Positions 8,616-18,871 of a DNA stretch of 64,000 bases are shown piece after piece. Position 1 is the stretch's first letter. Each line of letters begins with the position of its first letter. Position numbers and translations under genes: made by a program. Source of the DNA: Geobacillus sp. 46C-IIa (GTDB lineage: Bacteria; Bacillota; Bacilli; Bacillales; Anoxybacillaceae); assembly GCF_014679505.1 (NCBI RefSeq), contig NZ_CP061474.1, positions 2,180,001-2,244,000 on the forward strand. Reading direction: 5' to 3'. Under the pieces are notes generated by a model, which saw only the letters and a list, made by a program, of their open reading frames with translations, ran no database searches and was not told where the DNA came from.

Positions 8616-10940
8616 TTATGACGTCTTTTTTAAATCTTCTTTTGACCAAAGCACGGCGCGCGGCTTGCTCCCCTCATACGGGCCGACGACGCCGCGCTCC
8701 TCCATGGCGTCGATGAGCCGGGCGGCGCGGTTGTAGCCGATGCGGAAGCGGCGCTGCAGCATCGAAACGGAGGCGCTTTGCATTTCGACGACAAGGCGGA
8801 CAGCTTCCTCGTACAGATCATCTTCGAGTGCCGGGGAGCTCGCCTCCCCCTCTTGGACGATCATTTCCTCATAGTATTGTGCCTGCTGCTGGCCGATGAC
8901 AAACTGAACGACTTCCTCCACCTCTTGGTCGGATACAAACGCCCCTTGGACGCGCACCGGCTTTGAGGCCCCCATCGGCAAAAACAGCATGTCGCCGCGG
9001 CCGAGCAGTTTCTCCGCCCCGCCCATATCCAAAATGGTGCGCGAATCGATCTGCGATGAGACGCTAAAGGCGATGCGCGACGGGATGTTCGCCTTAATGA
9101 CGCCGGTAATGACGTCGACAGACGGGCGCTGGGTGGCGATGATTAAATGGATGCCCGCGGCGCGCGCCATTTGCGCCAAGCGCGTGATCGCTTCTTCGAC
9201 ATCCGACGACGCCACCATCATTAAATCAGCGAGCTCATCGATGATGACGACGATGTACGGCAGGAGCGGCTGCTGTTCCGGCACCGTTTCATTCTGTTGG
9301 CGGATATGTTCGTTATACCCTTCAATGTTGCGCGTGCCGGTATGGGAAAACAGCTCATAGCGCCGCTCCATTTCTTGGACGACTTTTTTCAGCGCCTGGG
9401 CCGCTTTTTTCGCATCGGTGACGACCGGTGTCAACAAATGGGGAATGCCGTTATACACGCTTAACTCGACCATTTTCGGGTCGATCATCATCAGCTTGAC
9501 TTCATGTGGCTTCGTGCGCATGAGCAGGCTGACGATAATGCCGTTAATGCAGACGCTTTTGCCGCTGCCGGTGGCGCCGGCGATCAATAAGTGCGGCATT
9601 TTGTTCAATTCAGCGGCAACGACTTCCCCGGAAATGTCGCGCCCCAGCGGGATTAAGAGCTTTGCCTCGGATCGTGTATGTTCGACGGCCTCAAGCACTT
9701 CGCGCAGCGATACGGTGGCGATTTCTTCATTCGGCACTTCAATGCCGATCGCCGACTTGCCGGGAATCGGCGCTTCAATGCGAATGTCTTTCGCCGCTAG
9801 GGCGAGCGCCAGATCGTCGCTTAAGCTGACGATTTTGCTCACCTTCACCCCGACGTCCGGGTAGACTTCGTATTTCGTCACCGCCGGGCCGAGATGCACT
9901 TGCGTCACTTTCGCTTTGACGCCAAAGCTTTGGAACGTTTTCTCTAACTTGCGCGCATTGGCGTAAATGTTGGCATGGTCGGCCGATTGCCCAGCCGGTT
10001 TCGGCAGGCGGAGGAGCTCAAGCGGCGGCAAATCGTAGTTTGTGTTTTCGTGCTCGGAAAACGCCAGCGGCGGCGCATCCCCGCTCCCGCCATCGCCGCC
10101 TTCAGCCGGCGGCTGCCTCTCTTCCTCGAGTTCGACCGTCGACCGGACGGCGGCAAAATCGGATATGATCGGCGGCGGGGAAAGGAGCTCGTTCTCCGGT
10201 TCGGCGGCGCCGGCTTCAGCAGGCTCATCTTCCGGCTGGACGGCCACCCGCCGCGAACGCCGGTTTCGTCTGGCATTCGTCCGCCGTTTTCGTCCTGCCA
10301 GCCATTGCTTCAAATCCCCGACAAACGCCAGCCATTCTTGGCGTATAAAGGCCGCCGCCAAGACGACGAGTCTGCCGGCCGTCTCGCGCAGCGATTTTCC
10401 GGTCAGCACGATAAAGCCGACGACGAACAAAAGAAAACAAATCCATTTCGTCCCAAGCGCATCAAATAGCTGGTAGCTGGCGGCAAACAGCAACGCGCCA
10501 ACCATCCCGCCGCCTAAATCAGCAGCGGACGCCTTGCCGTTCGCCTCGTTCCAAAACAGCGCCCATGTCGTGCGAATGACGCTTGGGTCAAGTTCACCGC
10601 GCCGCGACATGAGTTCAAACAGCTTCCCATGGCTTAACAGCAAGAGCGCCGCCGCGATGACCGAAGCGCCGACAAACGGGCGGCTTGCCCATGACGGCCA
10701 CTCCCGTTTCCACATTAGGATGAACGATAAAATGAATAAACCGCCCACTAATAGCATGTACCATTCGCCGAAAAAAAAGCGGCTGATCAGCACAAGCGTT
10801 TCTCCGACGAGCCCGAGGCGGGCCATCGCCACGACGGCAACGGCCAGCAGCCCAAGGCCGATCAGTTCAAAGCGAATCGCCTCCGTCCACAACGGCTTCT
10901 TTGGCGGCTTTCCCTTTTTTTGTCGCTTTCGTTTCGCCAT
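8616..10940 (-). CDS. spoIIIE: DNA translocase SpoIIIE (FtsK family)
   Basis: This is a 774-residue membrane-anchored ATP-driven DNA pump (B. subtilis about 787). An N-terminal basic tail leads into about four transmembrane helices (roughly 25-185), an acidic/proline-rich linker (230-300), the alpha/beta motor with Walker A GATGSGKS at 455-462 and Walker [12 protein letters not shown], and a C-terminal gamma winged helix that reads orienting sequences. In sporulation it moves the chromosome into the forespore; in growth it clears trapped DNA from the septum. It lies downstream of ylzJ across a terminator, so it is probably transcribed on its own. Confidence 0.96.
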   Translation of the reverse strand: MAKRKRQKKGKPPKKPLWTEAIRFELIGLGLLAVAVVAMARLGLVGETLVLISRFFFGEWYMLLVGGLFILSFILMWKREWPSWASRPFVGASVIAAALLLLSHGKLFELMSRRGELDPSVIRTTWALFWNEANGKASAADLGGGMVGALLFAASYQLFDALGTKWICFLLFVVGFIVLTGKSLRETAGRLVVLAAAFIRQEWLAFVGDLKQWLAGRKRRTNARRNRRSRRVAVQPEDEPAEAGAAEPENELLSPPPIISDFAAVRSTVELEEERQPPAEGGDGGSGDAPPLAFSEHENTNYDLPPLELLRLPKPAGQSADHANIYANARKLEKTFQSFGVKAKVTQVHLGPAVTKYEVYPDVGVKVSKIVSLSDDLALALAAKDIRIEAPIPGKSAIGIEVPNEEIATVSLREVLEAVEHTRSEAKLLIPLGRDISGEVVAAELNKMPHLLIAGATGSGKSVCINGIIVSLLMRTKPHEVKLMMIDPKMVELSVYNGIPHLLTPVVTDAKKAAQALKKVVQEMERRYELFSHTGTRNIEGYNEHIRQQNETVPEQQPLLPYIVVIIDELADLMMVASSDVEEAITRLAQMARAAGIHLIIATQRPSVDVITGVIKANIPSRIAFSVSSQIDSRTILDMGGAEKLLGRGDMLFLPMGASKPVRVQGAFVSDQEVEEVVQFVIGQQQAQYYEEMIVQEGEASSPALEDDLYEEAVRLVVEMQSASVSMLQRRFRIGYNRAARLIDAMEERGVVGPYEGSKPRAVLWSKEDLKKTS

Positions 10941-10977
10941 AATTGCTCACTCCAGCATGAATGAATTGGCAAGCCGG

Positions 10978-11008
10978 AAAAAAGCAGCCAACAATGGCTG
11001 CTTTTTTC
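10978..11008. terminator. Bidirectional-type terminator between ylzJ and spoIIIE
   Basis: The stem 10983-10990 with 10995-11002 is flanked by an A run on one side and a T run on the other, so it can work in either direction. It terminates the rnjB-side unit ending in ylzJ. Confidence 0.8.
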
Positions 11009-11048
11009 TGTTTCCCTATTATTATATCATGAACGGCCGAATAATTCA

Positions 11049-11273
11049 TTACGATGTTGCCGCGGAAATCGGAAACCGCGCCCCGGGTGCATAGTTGGCG
11101 TTTAAAAAGTGGTACGGGTTTGTGCTTAAATTTTGCACGATTTCATATTCACCCGTTTCCGTCATTTGGACAAGAAACGGAATGCCGTCGTAATACACCC
11201 TTTTTTGCTTTTCATAGACGGCCGCATCGACCGGGAACAGCAAGTGTTCGGGCATGATTGTATATAAAATCAT
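11049..11273 (-). CDS. ylzJ: Small YlzJ-like protein
   Basis: This is a 74-residue protein matching the YlzJ-like family found next to tepA in Bacillaceae. It begins [20 protein letters not shown] and has no transmembrane segment or recognisable catalytic motif. Its start overlaps the tepA stop by four bases, so the two are translationally coupled and probably functionally linked. Function is unknown; a cytoplasmic accessory role is only a guess. Confidence 0.8.
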   Translation of the reverse strand: MILYTIMPEHLLFPVDAAVYEKQKRVYYDGIPFLVQMTETGEYEIVQNLSTNPYHFLNANYAPGARFPISAATS

Positions 11274-12007
11274 TGGATCATCTTCCCTTCGCCGCCTTTT
11301 TTCATCTCGATCAATTGCCGCAGCTTCGCCATCGCCTGCGACACGCCGCCGACTTCATCGATCAGTCCGTATCGGACGGCGTCAGGACCAACAACGTTCG
11401 TGCCGATATCACGCGTTAAATTTCCTTTTGAAAACATGAGCTCTTTAAATTTTTCTTCGCTAATATTGGAATGCTTCGTCACAAAACGGACGACGCGCTC
11501 TTGCATTTTATCCAAATACTCAAACGTTTGCGGCACGCCGATGACAAGCCCGGTTAAACGGATCGGATGAATCGTCATCGTCGCCGTCTCGGTGATGAAC
11601 GAATAGCTGCACGACACGGCGATCGGCACGCCGATCGAATGGCCGCCGCCGAGCACGACAGAAACGGTCGGTTTCGAGAGCGAAGCGAGCATTTCCGCGA
11701 TGGCGAGCCCGGCCTCGACATCGCCGCCGACCGTGTTTAAAATGACGAGCAGCCCTTCGATTTTCGGATTTTGCTCAATGGCGACGATTTGTGGAATGAC
11801 ATGTTCATATTTCGTCGCCTTATTTTGCGGCGGCAGCTGAATATGGCCTTCGATTTGGCCGACGATCGTCAAACAGTGGATGTTCGTATCCGGCTCCATT
11901 TGCGGGACGTTCGTTTGCCCGAGCTGGGTAATGGCTGCGGTCGCTTCTTCCGTTTTCGTTTCTGCTTTTTCTCCCGTCTCTTCCTGGAAGTAACGCTCCT
12001 TCTCCAT
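11270..12007 (-). CDS. tepA: ClpP-like protease TepA (translocation-enhancing)
   Basis: This is a ClpP/crotonase-fold protease of about 245 residues. An acidic N-terminal region precedes the ClpP core, which has the oxyanion loop [11 protein letters not shown] and the putative nucleophile segment GGGHSIG with Ser in the ClpP position. The start is the ATG at 12005-12007 with GGAG nine bases upstream; the longer frame to 12124 runs through the rnjB terminator and is not credible. In B. subtilis TepA was described as a cytoplasmic factor supporting secretion and resembling signal peptide peptidases. It is coupled to ylzJ. Confidence 0.88.
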   Translation of the reverse strand: MEKERYFQEETGEKAETKTEEATAAITQLGQTNVPQMEPDTNIHCLTIVGQIEGHIQLPPQNKATKYEHVIPQIVAIEQNPKIEGLLVILNTVGGDVEAGLAIAEMLASLSKPTVSVVLGGGHSIGVPIAVSCSYSFITETATMTIHPIRLTGLVIGVPQTFEYLDKMQERVVRFVTKHSNISEEKFKELMFSKGNLTRDIGTNVVGPDAVRYGLIDEVGGVSQAMAKLRQLIEMKKGGEGKMIQ

Positions 12008-12054
12008 CCATTTCTTCTCCTTTCTGTTGGTCATACGTTTAGTATGGCCGAAAG

Positions 12055-12097
12055 GAAAAAGAAAAATGCCGGCAACGGCTGACCGTTTCCAGCATTT
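12055..12097 (-). terminator. Terminator after rnjB
   Basis: A long hairpin (12064-12072 with 12089-12097, plus an inner CGG/CCG stem) is followed on the minus strand by a pyrimidine- and T-rich tract from 12066 downwards. It lies 27 bases beyond the rnjB stop. Confidence 0.75.
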
Positions 12098-12123
12098 CCC
12101 CGTGGACTTTGAGCATGATTGCA

Positions 12124-13794
12124 TTATACTTCCATAATAATGGGCAAAATCATCGGTTTTCGCTTTGTCTTCTCAAATAAAAACTGGCTTAGCGCTTCGC
12201 GAATGTTTGCCTTTAATGACGACCATTCAAGCATGTACGACTCAAGGCAACGCTTGATGATCGCCGCCACCATTTGTTCCGCTTCCTCAAGCAGCGTTTC
12301 GGACTCGCGCATGTACACGAAGCCGCGCGAAATGATTTCCGGGCCGGCCGCAATCGTTTTCGCTTCTTTGTTGAGCGTGACGACCGCGATCAAAATGCCG
12401 TCCTGCGACAATAGGCGCCGGTCGCGCAACACGATGTTGCCGACGTCGCCGATGCCAAGGCCGTCGATTAAAATGTTGCCGTACGGCACTTTGCCGCCAG
12501 GGCGGGCGGTGCCGCCGCGGAATTCGATCACTTCGCCTTTATCGAGCAAAAATGTCCGCTCTTCCGAGATGCCGACCGCTTTCGCCAGGCGAGCGTGCGC
12601 CTTTTGCATCCGATACTCCCCGTGCACCGGAATGAAATATTTCGGCTTCATTAAATTGAGCATCAACTTTAATTCTTCTTGGCAACCGTGCCCGGACACG
12701 TGCACTTGCCGGTCGCGGTAAATGACGTTCGCCCCGGCGCGGTACAGGGCGTCAATCGTTTTGGCGAATCCGAGCTCATAGCCCGGCATGACGGAAGCGG
12801 CGACGATGACGGTATCCCCTTCCTTGATGTTCACTTGCTTGTTCGCCTGCCGCGCCATGCGCCAAAGCGCGCTCATCGGCTCTCCGTGCCCGCCGGTTGT
12901 CAAAATGACGAGCTCTTGATCGCCATAGCGGTCGAGGTCATGAGCGGAAATCGTCACCTTATCCGGAAGATGCAAATACCCGAGGCGGACGGCAATGTCC
13001 ATCACTTTATGCAGCGTTTTGCCGATCACCGCCACTTTGCGCCCGTACTGATGGGCAGCATAAAGCACTTGCTGGATGCGCGTAATGTTCGAGGCATAGC
13101 AGGCGACAAACACCCGCCCCTTCGCATGGCCGATCACATCGGCGATCTCATGGGCGACAGCTGCATCGGAGCCGCTGTATCCGGGGCGCTCAGCGTTCGT
13201 GCTGTCCGACAGCAAGCATAGCACCCCTTGCTCGCCGATTTGCGCCATTTTCCCCAAGTCAGCGCGGTTGTTGCCGTACGGTGTTTGGTCAAATTTAAAA
13301 TCGCTCGTGTACACAATCGCCCCTTGCGATGTATGCAAGCTGATGCCGACAGAATCGGGGATGCTGTGAATCGTGCGGAAAAACGTCGCTTTCGCCTTGT
13401 CAAACGACAGTTCGGCGTCGGGGTGAATTTCGTTCAGGTTGGCGTTCGTGACACCTTGCTCTTTTAAAATGGCTTCCACCAAACCGAGCGTCAGCTTCGT
13501 GCCGTATACCGGCGCGGACAGCTGCTTGAGCACGTAGGCGATCGCCCCCATATGTTCCTCATGCCCGTGGGTGAGAAAGATCGCCCGGATGCGATGCTGC
13601 CGTTCAATTAAATAGGTAATATCCGGAATCACTTTGTCGATGCCAAGCATTTCATCTTCCGGATACATGACCCCGGCGTCGAGGACGAAAATGTCCTCGT
13701 CCAATTCGACGACATACATGTTTTTGCCGATTTCTCCGACTCCCCCAAGGGCAAAAATACGTATTTTCTCTACCGGTTTTATTTTTGATTTCAA
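12124..13794 (-). CDS. rnjB: Ribonuclease J2
   Basis: This is a 556-residue metallo-beta-lactamase/beta-CASP ribonuclease ending in the conserved IIPIIMEV-type tail (here LPIIMEV) of the J2 paralogue. It degrades and processes mRNA and rRNA, in B. subtilis as a partner of RNase J1. The metal motif is HGHEEH at residues 76-81, where the usual J1-type motif has Asp before the last His. A later segment reads TTGGHGEP where TGSQGEP is usual. The start is TTG with GGGAGG eight bases upstream. It has its own sigma-A promoter and terminator, as expected for a stand-alone gene. Confidence 0.92.
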   Translation of the reverse strand: MKSKIKPVEKIRIFALGGVGEIGKNMYVVELDEDIFVLDAGVMYPEDEMLGIDKVIPDITYLIERQHRIRAIFLTHGHEEHMGAIAYVLKQLSAPVYGTKLTLGLVEAILKEQGVTNANLNEIHPDAELSFDKAKATFFRTIHSIPDSVGISLHTSQGAIVYTSDFKFDQTPYGNNRADLGKMAQIGEQGVLCLLSDSTNAERPGYSGSDAAVAHEIADVIGHAKGRVFVACYASNITRIQQVLYAAHQYGRKVAVIGKTLHKVMDIAVRLGYLHLPDKVTISAHDLDRYGDQELVILTTGGHGEPMSALWRMARQANKQVNIKEGDTVIVAASVMPGYELGFAKTIDALYRAGANVIYRDRQVHVSGHGCQEELKLMLNLMKPKYFIPVHGEYRMQKAHARLAKAVGISEERTFLLDKGEVIEFRGGTARPGGKVPYGNILIDGLGIGDVGNIVLRDRRLLSQDGILIAVVTLNKEAKTIAAGPEIISRGFVYMRESETLLEEAEQMVAAIIKRCLESYMLEWSSLKANIREALSQFLFEKTKRKPMILPIIMEV

Positions 13795-13845
13795 GGCTGC
13801 GTCCTCCCAATCATGATGCTAACCCGCTCAAAGTCACTTGCTTTT

Positions 13846-13875
13846 ATTATAACGAATCGGCGCTGAAAAACACAA
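13846..13875 (-). promoter_or_regulatory. Sigma-A promoter for rnjB
   Basis: The minus strand has TTGTGT (13870-13875), 18 bases, then a perfect TATAAT (13846-13851), about 50 bases before the rnjB start and after the dapA terminator. Confidence 0.62.
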
Positions 13876-13911
13876 GATTGTTCCTAAGCAGGGAGACGAT
13901 TTTGCGGCGAA

Positions 13912-13949
13912 GAAAAAAACGCCCCAACGCGCAAACAGCAGCGTTGGGG
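13912..13949 (-). terminator. Terminator of the spoVF-asd-dapG-dapA operon
   Basis: A perfect 9-bp GC-rich stem (13922-13930 with 13941-13949) is followed by seven T residues on the minus strand (13913-13919), 18 bases past the dapA stop. Confidence 0.9.
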
Positions 13950-13967
13950 GATGCGTCGGTGTTGATG

Positions 13968-14843
13968 TTATGACAAAGCGCTGAGCAAACGGCTGAGTTC
14001 GCCCCGTTCTTGCTCAGTGAGCGGAACGAGCGGAAGGCGCACCGGACCGACATCCAATCCGCGCAATTGCAGCGCGGTTTTCACCGGCACCGGGCTTGGC
14101 GCCGCAAACAGCCCTTTCATCAGCGGCAGCCATTTCCGGTGCAGCGCCGCCGCCTCCTTGTGATCACCCGCTTGGAAGACGCGGATCATTTGCTGCATTT
14201 CGTTGCCGATAATGTGCGAAGCGACCGAGACGACGCCGGCGCCGCCGATCGCCAATACCGGAAGCGTCAAGCTGTCATCACCGCTATACAACAAGAAATC
14301 GTCGGGGGTCCGCTCAATGATTTCCGCCATCGCATCCAAGTTGCCGCCCGCCTCTTTGACGGCGACGATGTTTGGAATCGCCGCGAGCCGGATGACGGTC
14401 TCAGGGGCGAGATTGACTGACGTGCGCCCCGGCACGTTATACAGCATGACCGGCAGCGGCGTGCTTTCGGCGATCGCTTTAAAATGCTGGTACAGCCCTT
14501 CCTGGTTTGGTTTGTTGTAATACGGCGCAACGAGCATGACGGCGTCAACGCCTGCTTCTTCCGCCCGCTTCGTCAGTTCGATCGACGCGCGCGTATCGTT
14601 CGTTCCCGTTCCGGCAATGACCGGCGCCCGGCCGTTGACGACAGAAACGACATGACGGAACAACGCGACTTTTTCCTCCGCCGTTAAGGTCGGCGATTCG
14701 CCGGTCGTGCCGGCGACAACGAGCGCATCCGTGCCGCTGTCGAGCAAATAGTTGACAAGCTCCGTCGTTTTTGCTAAATCAAGGTTTCCTTTCTGGTCAA
14801 ATGGTGTCACCATCGCCGTTACGATGTTTCCGAACTGAACCAC
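13968..14843 (-). CDS. dapA: 4-hydroxy-tetrahydrodipicolinate synthase
   Basis: This 291-residue TIM-barrel lyase condenses pyruvate with aspartate semialdehyde, the entry to lysine, diaminopimelate and dipicolinate synthesis. The family signature AGTTGESPTL is visible near residue 42, the catalytic Tyr region is MLYNVPGRT, and the Schiff-base Lys is in IVAVKEAGG. I moved the start to the GTG at 14841-14843, eight bases after GGAG; the longer frame adds an unrelated basic leader. It is the last gene of an operon that also makes its substrate (dapG, asd) and consumes its product (spoVFAB). Confidence 0.94.
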   Translation of the reverse strand: MVQFGNIVTAMVTPFDQKGNLDLAKTTELVNYLLDSGTDALVVAGTTGESPTLTAEEKVALFRHVVSVVNGRAPVIAGTGTNDTRASIELTKRAEEAGVDAVMLVAPYYNKPNQEGLYQHFKAIAESTPLPVMLYNVPGRTSVNLAPETVIRLAAIPNIVAVKEAGGNLDAMAEIIERTPDDFLLYSGDDSLTLPVLAIGGAGVVSVASHIIGNEMQQMIRVFQAGDHKEAAALHRKWLPLMKGLFAAPSPVPVKTALQLRGLDVGPVRLPLVPLTEQERGELSRLLSALS

Positions 14844-14848
14844 TGTTT

Positions 14849-16102
14849 TCACTCCTCGTTCCAAATCGCTTCGTATCCGCCCGCCTCCGCCTCGGACAGA
14901 CAAAAGGCGTCGTGCAGGGCGTTAACCGCTTTTTCCATATCGTCCTGCCTCACTAGCACCCAAATCGTCGTATGGCTGTCGGCCGATTGCAAAATTTGAA
15001 TGCCTTGCTCCGATAAAGCGGTGACAATTTTCGCCGTCACCCCCGGCACGCCGGCAATGCCGGCGCCGACGACCGACACTTTGGCGCAGCGGGGCGTCAC
15101 CACCGGCTCATAACCGACGCGGCGCAAAGCGGCAATCGCTTTTTCCGTCATGTCGCCGCTTACTGTGTAAACGACGCCGTATGGCGAAATGTTGATAAAG
15201 TCGACGCTGATCCCTTCGTGGGCCATCGCTTGGAACACATCAGATTGCAGTTCATAGTGCCCCTCTTTCGCCAGCACCTTGATTTGCGTGACGTCGGCGA
15301 CATACGTAATGCCGGTGACGAGCCGCTCTTTCACATCGCTTCCTTTTTGACCCCGAACCGATGAAGTGACAAGCGTTCCGGGCGCATCGGAATACGTCGA
15401 ACGGACGCGCAACGGCACTTTCGCTTGCATGGCGATTTCCACCGCGCGCGGATGAATGACTTTCGCTCCTTGGTACGCCATATTGCAAATTTCCGTGTAA
15501 GTGACGACTTCAAGCGGCCGGGCGCTTTCGACGATGCGCGGGTCGGCGGTCATGACGCCGGCGACATCGGTGAAAATATCGACCCACTCGGCGTTTAAAG
15601 CAGCACCGAGCGCCGCCGCCGATGTATCGCTTCCGCCGCGGCCAAGCGTCGTGATGTCGCCGTTTTCCGCCACCCCTTGAAAGCCGGCGACGACGATGAC
15701 ATCGTATTGCTCGAGCGCCTCAAGCAGCCGGTCGCAGCGCATTTCGAGAATTTTCGCGTTCGTATGGTCGCCGTTCGTGCGGAATCCCGCTTGCGCGCCA
15801 GTGAACGCCGTCGCCTTAATGCCGTGTTCGTTCAGCAAGTTGCTAAATACGACGCTTGAAATGATTTCCCCGCACGCCATTAATAGATCTTGTTCGCGCT
15901 TCGTCACATGATGGCCGGCGCCGCCGATCAAGCTAAGAAGCGTATCGGTCGCGTACGGATCGCCATAGCGGCCCATGGCCGAGACAACAACGACGACTTT
16001 GTAGCCGTCTTCAAGCGCTTTTTCAATATGGCGGCGCGCCAAGTTCCGCCCGCGCTCATCGCGGACGGACGTGCCGCCGAACTTTTGGACAATGATTTTC
16101 AT
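14849..16102 (-). CDS. dapG: Aspartokinase I (diaminopimelate-sensitive type)
   Basis: This is a 417-residue aspartate kinase, catalysing the first step of the aspartate pathway. It has the N-terminal KFGGTSV nucleotide-binding motif at residues 6-12, the GRGGSDTSAAAL substrate motif, and two C-terminal ACT domains for feedback control. The start is the ATG at 16100-16102 with AGGTG just upstream. Position between asd and dapA matches B. subtilis dapG, whose enzyme is inhibited by meso-diaminopimelate; that inhibitor is assigned by orthology and not from residues. Confidence 0.94.
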   Translation of the reverse strand: MKIIVQKFGGTSVRDERGRNLARRHIEKALEDGYKVVVVVSAMGRYGDPYATDTLLSLIGGAGHHVTKREQDLLMACGEIISSVVFSNLLNEHGIKATAFTGAQAGFRTNGDHTNAKILEMRCDRLLEALEQYDVIVVAGFQGVAENGDITTLGRGGSDTSAAALGAALNAEWVDIFTDVAGVMTADPRIVESARPLEVVTYTEICNMAYQGAKVIHPRAVEIAMQAKVPLRVRSTYSDAPGTLVTSSVRGQKGSDVKERLVTGITYVADVTQIKVLAKEGHYELQSDVFQAMAHEGISVDFINISPYGVVYTVSGDMTEKAIAALRRVGYEPVVTPRCAKVSVVGAGIAGVPGVTAKIVTALSEQGIQILQSADSHTTIWVLVRQDDMEKAVNALHDAFCLSEAEAGGYEAIWNEE

Positions 16103-16122
16103 GCTAACACCTCGATGCTTAT

Positions 16123-17166
16123 TCAAATCAGCCCGAGCTTCAATAAACTTTCTGCAATTTGCACCGAGTTGGAGGCTGCTCCTTTTAATAAGTTGTCAGC
16201 AACGATCCATAGATGGAAGCCGCGGCGATTGTCCAGGTCGCGGCGAATGCGGCCGACAAAGACGTCATACTTTCCGACGCAATCCGCCGGCATCGGATAC
16301 AGCTGCTCGTTCGGGTCATCTTGCAAAACGACGCCCGGCGCTTCGCGAAGCACCGCCTGCAGATCGGCAGCGGTGACGCCGTCTCGTTCAATTTCGATGT
16401 ACACCGATTCCGAGTGACCGCTCGCCACCGGGATGCGTACGCACGTCGCCGCGACGTTCAGCTCGGGCATATGCATAATTTTTTTCGTTTCATTAATCAT
16501 TTTCATCTCTTCAAATGTAAAGCCATTGTCTTGGAACTTATCGATTTGCGGGATGGCGTTGAACGCGATTTGGTAATGTTTCCGATCCGATTTCACCGGC
16601 AAAATGTTGGCCTCAACCGGCTTGTTTTCGAGCACAGCCTTCGTCTGCGCACGCAGCTCTTCGATAGCCTGCGCCCCAGCCCCGGAAACAGCTTGGTACG
16701 TTGAAACGATGACGCGCTCTAAACCAAACGCCTTCCGGATCGGCTCCAACGCCACGACCATTTGGATCGTCGAGCAGTTCGGATTGGCGATAATGCCGTT
16801 ATGCCACGTCAAGTCGCTTTCATTCACTTCCGGGACGACAAGCGGCACATTTTCTTCCATCCGAAACGCGCTCGTATTGTCGATGACGATCGCCCCGCGC
16901 CGAACCGCTTCCGGTGCCAATGCCTTCGATACCGCCCCGCCGGCGCTGAACAAGGCGATGTCCACCCCATCAAAACGCTCGGGCGCCGCCGCTTGCACTT
17001 CAATTTCCTCGCCGCGGAAACGCATTTTTTTGCCTGCCGAACGTTCCGATGATAACAGCGTTAATGTTCCGACCGGAAAGTTCCGGTCTTCGAGCGTCCG
17101 CACCATTTGTTGCCCGACTGCCCCCGTTGCTCCGACGACAGCAACATGATATTGTTTTTGAGCCAT
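16123..17166 (-). CDS. asd: Aspartate-semialdehyde dehydrogenase
   Basis: This 347-residue NADPH-dependent enzyme converts aspartyl phosphate to aspartate semialdehyde. It has an N-terminal Rossmann motif GATGAVGQQ, and the active-site Cys lies in NPNCSTIQ (about residue 128). The start is the ATG at 17164-17166 with GGAG eight bases upstream; the longer frame begins inside the ribosome-binding site. It lies 119 bases downstream of spoVFB, a gap in which I see no strong terminator, so it can be read from spoVFA as well as from a possible internal promoter. Confidence 0.95.
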   Translation of the reverse strand: MAQKQYHVAVVGATGAVGQQMVRTLEDRNFPVGTLTLLSSERSAGKKMRFRGEEIEVQAAAPERFDGVDIALFSAGGAVSKALAPEAVRRGAIVIDNTSAFRMEENVPLVVPEVNESDLTWHNGIIANPNCSTIQMVVALEPIRKAFGLERVIVSTYQAVSGAGAQAIEELRAQTKAVLENKPVEANILPVKSDRKHYQIAFNAIPQIDKFQDNGFTFEEMKMINETKKIMHMPELNVAATCVRIPVASGHSESVYIEIERDGVTAADLQAVLREAPGVVLQDDPNEQLYPMPADCVGKYDVFVGRIRRDLDNRRGFHLWIVADNLLKGAASNSVQIAESLLKLGLI

Positions 17167-17285
17167 CACCCATTCTCCTTCCACATCGTCACTCTTAGAA
17201 GTGAATTCATAGTCTTTATTTTATCACATTCCGCTGCGGACGAGAGAAAATTTTTCTACGCGGCGCCGATTTTCCGCGATGGCCT

Positions 17286-17894
17286 TTAATCATTGTAACG
17301 GAAGCGCTCGATCACGACCGGCTGCAGCTGTTTCCCCTCAAGGGCGGCGAGCACCGTATCGCGGAGGAGCGGCATGCGCGCTACCATCGAGTTCGGTTTC
17401 GCGTGCGGAGCGTCTTGGCCGAACGGAATGAAATAAATGTTTTTTGCCGCCATCAGCCGCATCAAGTTGACGCCGTTTAAACCGAGCGCATCGTTTGTCG
17501 AGATGCCGAGCACGACCGGGCGGTGGTTGCGCATCGTCGCCTTGGCGGCCATAAGCACCGGGGAATCGGTCATGGCATTCGCCAGCTTGCTCATCGAATT
17601 GCCGGTCAGCGGGGCGATAACCATGCAATCGAGCGGAATTTTCGGCCCGAGCGGTTCGGCCTTGACAATCGTGTCAATCACCTCGTTCCCGGTCAATTGC
17701 TCGAGTTTTTTCACCCACTCTTCCCCTTCGCCAAACCGGGTGTTTGTCGTCTTCACCGTGTACGTGACGATTGGCAGCACCTCCGCCCCTTCATTGACGA
17801 GTTTTTCAATTTCCGGGAACACGGCGTCATACGTGCAGTGCGACCCGGTGAGGCCAAAGCCGATCCGTTTCCCTTTTAAGCTGTTTCCGCTCAT
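17286..17894 (-). CDS. spoVFB: Dipicolinate synthase subunit B
   Basis: This is a 202-residue flavoprotein-like subunit (Flavoprotein/UbiX-type fold: FGLTGSHCTYDAV near the N terminus, PLTGNSMSKLANAMTDSPV mid-protein). With SpoVFA it oxidises dihydrodipicolinate to dipicolinic acid, the calcium-chelating compound of the spore core. It overlaps spoVFA by four bases, so stoichiometric synthesis is likely. Expression would be in the mother cell late in sporulation, driven from the sigma-K-like promoter before spoVFA. Confidence 0.95.
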   Translation of the reverse strand: MSGNSLKGKRIGFGLTGSHCTYDAVFPEIEKLVNEGAEVLPIVTYTVKTTNTRFGEGEEWVKKLEQLTGNEVIDTIVKAEPLGPKIPLDCMVIAPLTGNSMSKLANAMTDSPVLMAAKATMRNHRPVVLGISTNDALGLNGVNLMRLMAAKNIYFIPFGQDAPHAKPNSMVARMPLLRDTVLAALEGKQLQPVVIERFRYND

Positions 17895-18796
17895 CGCTTA
17901 TTCTCCTCCCGTTTTTGTAAATCTTGATATAACAGTTGCGCAAGGACGTTGGCGATAATTTGCCCGGCCGTTTTCGGCGCCACTACCCCCGGCAGCCCGG
18001 GCGCCAAGATCGCTTTGACTCCGCGCTTTTCGGCGTAGCGGAAGTCGGTGCCGCCCGGCTTTGATGCCAAATCGATGATCAGCGTATGGGCCGGCATTTT
18101 GGCGATGACGCTCGCTGTCACGATCAAATGGGGCACGGTGTTAATGCAGACGTCAATATCGCGCACTTCTTTTTCCAAATCGTTCAAATGAAACGGCACG
18201 AGCCCCATTTCTGTAATGCGCGCGAGATGCTCCGACCGGCGCGCCCCGACTTTCACTTTCGCCCCTAGGGCGGCAAACGTCCGGGCAACGGTCATGCCGA
18301 CGCGTCCTAACCCGAGGACGGCAACGTGCGAGCCGTGAATCGTAAAATCGGTATGCTGAATGACCATCATGATCGTTCCTTCGGCGGTCGGAATGGAGTT
18401 GTAAATGGCGACATCGTCGCGCTCAAACAGCTGGATATATTTGCGCCCGGTTTTTTTCATCAGTTCGTCTAAATACGAGTTGCTGATGCCGGAGTAAATT
18501 GTGCACCGTTTCGCTGTCTTTTGCACCATCTCTTCCGTAAACGGAATCGGCTCGTGGGAAAAGACGCTGTTTACCTTTCCGTCCAACGTCGTACCGTGAA
18601 CCGGCAAAATAATCGCATCCAAGTCGGCCAAATCGACTTCGTCGATCGGCAGCTTCACCGCCCCGGTAAAATGGTGGGCGAGCTGATCAAAACCGACGAG
18701 CGATAACTTCGCATCGAGTTCGACGAGTTTGCGAATGACTTCAAGCTGCCGCGCATCGCCGCCGATGATGGCGACATGCATTCCTGTCAGCATCAT
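17891..18796 (-). CDS. spoVFA: Dipicolinate synthase subunit A
   Basis: This is a 301-residue NAD(P)-binding subunit of dipicolinate synthase. The N terminus has an IIGGDARQLEVIRKL motif, and the central Rossmann fold has VLGLGRVGMTVA (about 160-171). It acts in the mother cell, where dipicolinic acid is made before import into the forespore. AAGGTGAG is about eight bases from the first ATG; a second ATG follows directly. It is the first gene of the spoVFA-spoVFB-asd-dapG-dapA operon, tying spore-specific and general aspartate-pathway genes together. Confidence 0.95.
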   Translation of the reverse strand: MMLTGMHVAIIGGDARQLEVIRKLVELDAKLSLVGFDQLAHHFTGAVKLPIDEVDLADLDAIILPVHGTTLDGKVNSVFSHEPIPFTEEMVQKTAKRCTIYSGISNSYLDELMKKTGRKYIQLFERDDVAIYNSIPTAEGTIMMVIQHTDFTIHGSHVAVLGLGRVGMTVARTFAALGAKVKVGARRSEHLARITEMGLVPFHLNDLEKEVRDIDVCINTVPHLIVTASVIAKMPAHTLIIDLASKPGGTDFRYAEKRGVKAILAPGLPGVVAPKTAGQIIANVLAQLLYQDLQKREENKR

Positions 18797-18843
18797 GTTG
18801 TACGCTCACCTTCTTTATTGGCAAACTGCTCCGTTTCTTTTCC

Positions 18844-18871
18844 CATCTTATGTCGGAGGGAAAATATAGGT
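18844..18871 (-). promoter_or_regulatory. Candidate sigma-K promoter for spoVFA
   Basis: The minus strand has CATAAGATG (18844-18852), close to the sigma-K -10 consensus CATAnnnTA, with an AC dinucleotide (18870-18871) exactly 17 bases upstream. It is 48 bases before the spoVFA start, and spoVF is a known sigma-K target in B. subtilis. Confidence 0.55.

Noticed and set aside
17167..17285. Lysine riboswitch upstream of asd-dapG
   Set aside because: The gap is too short for a lysine riboswitch and shows none of its helices; dapG is of the diaminopimelate-regulated type.
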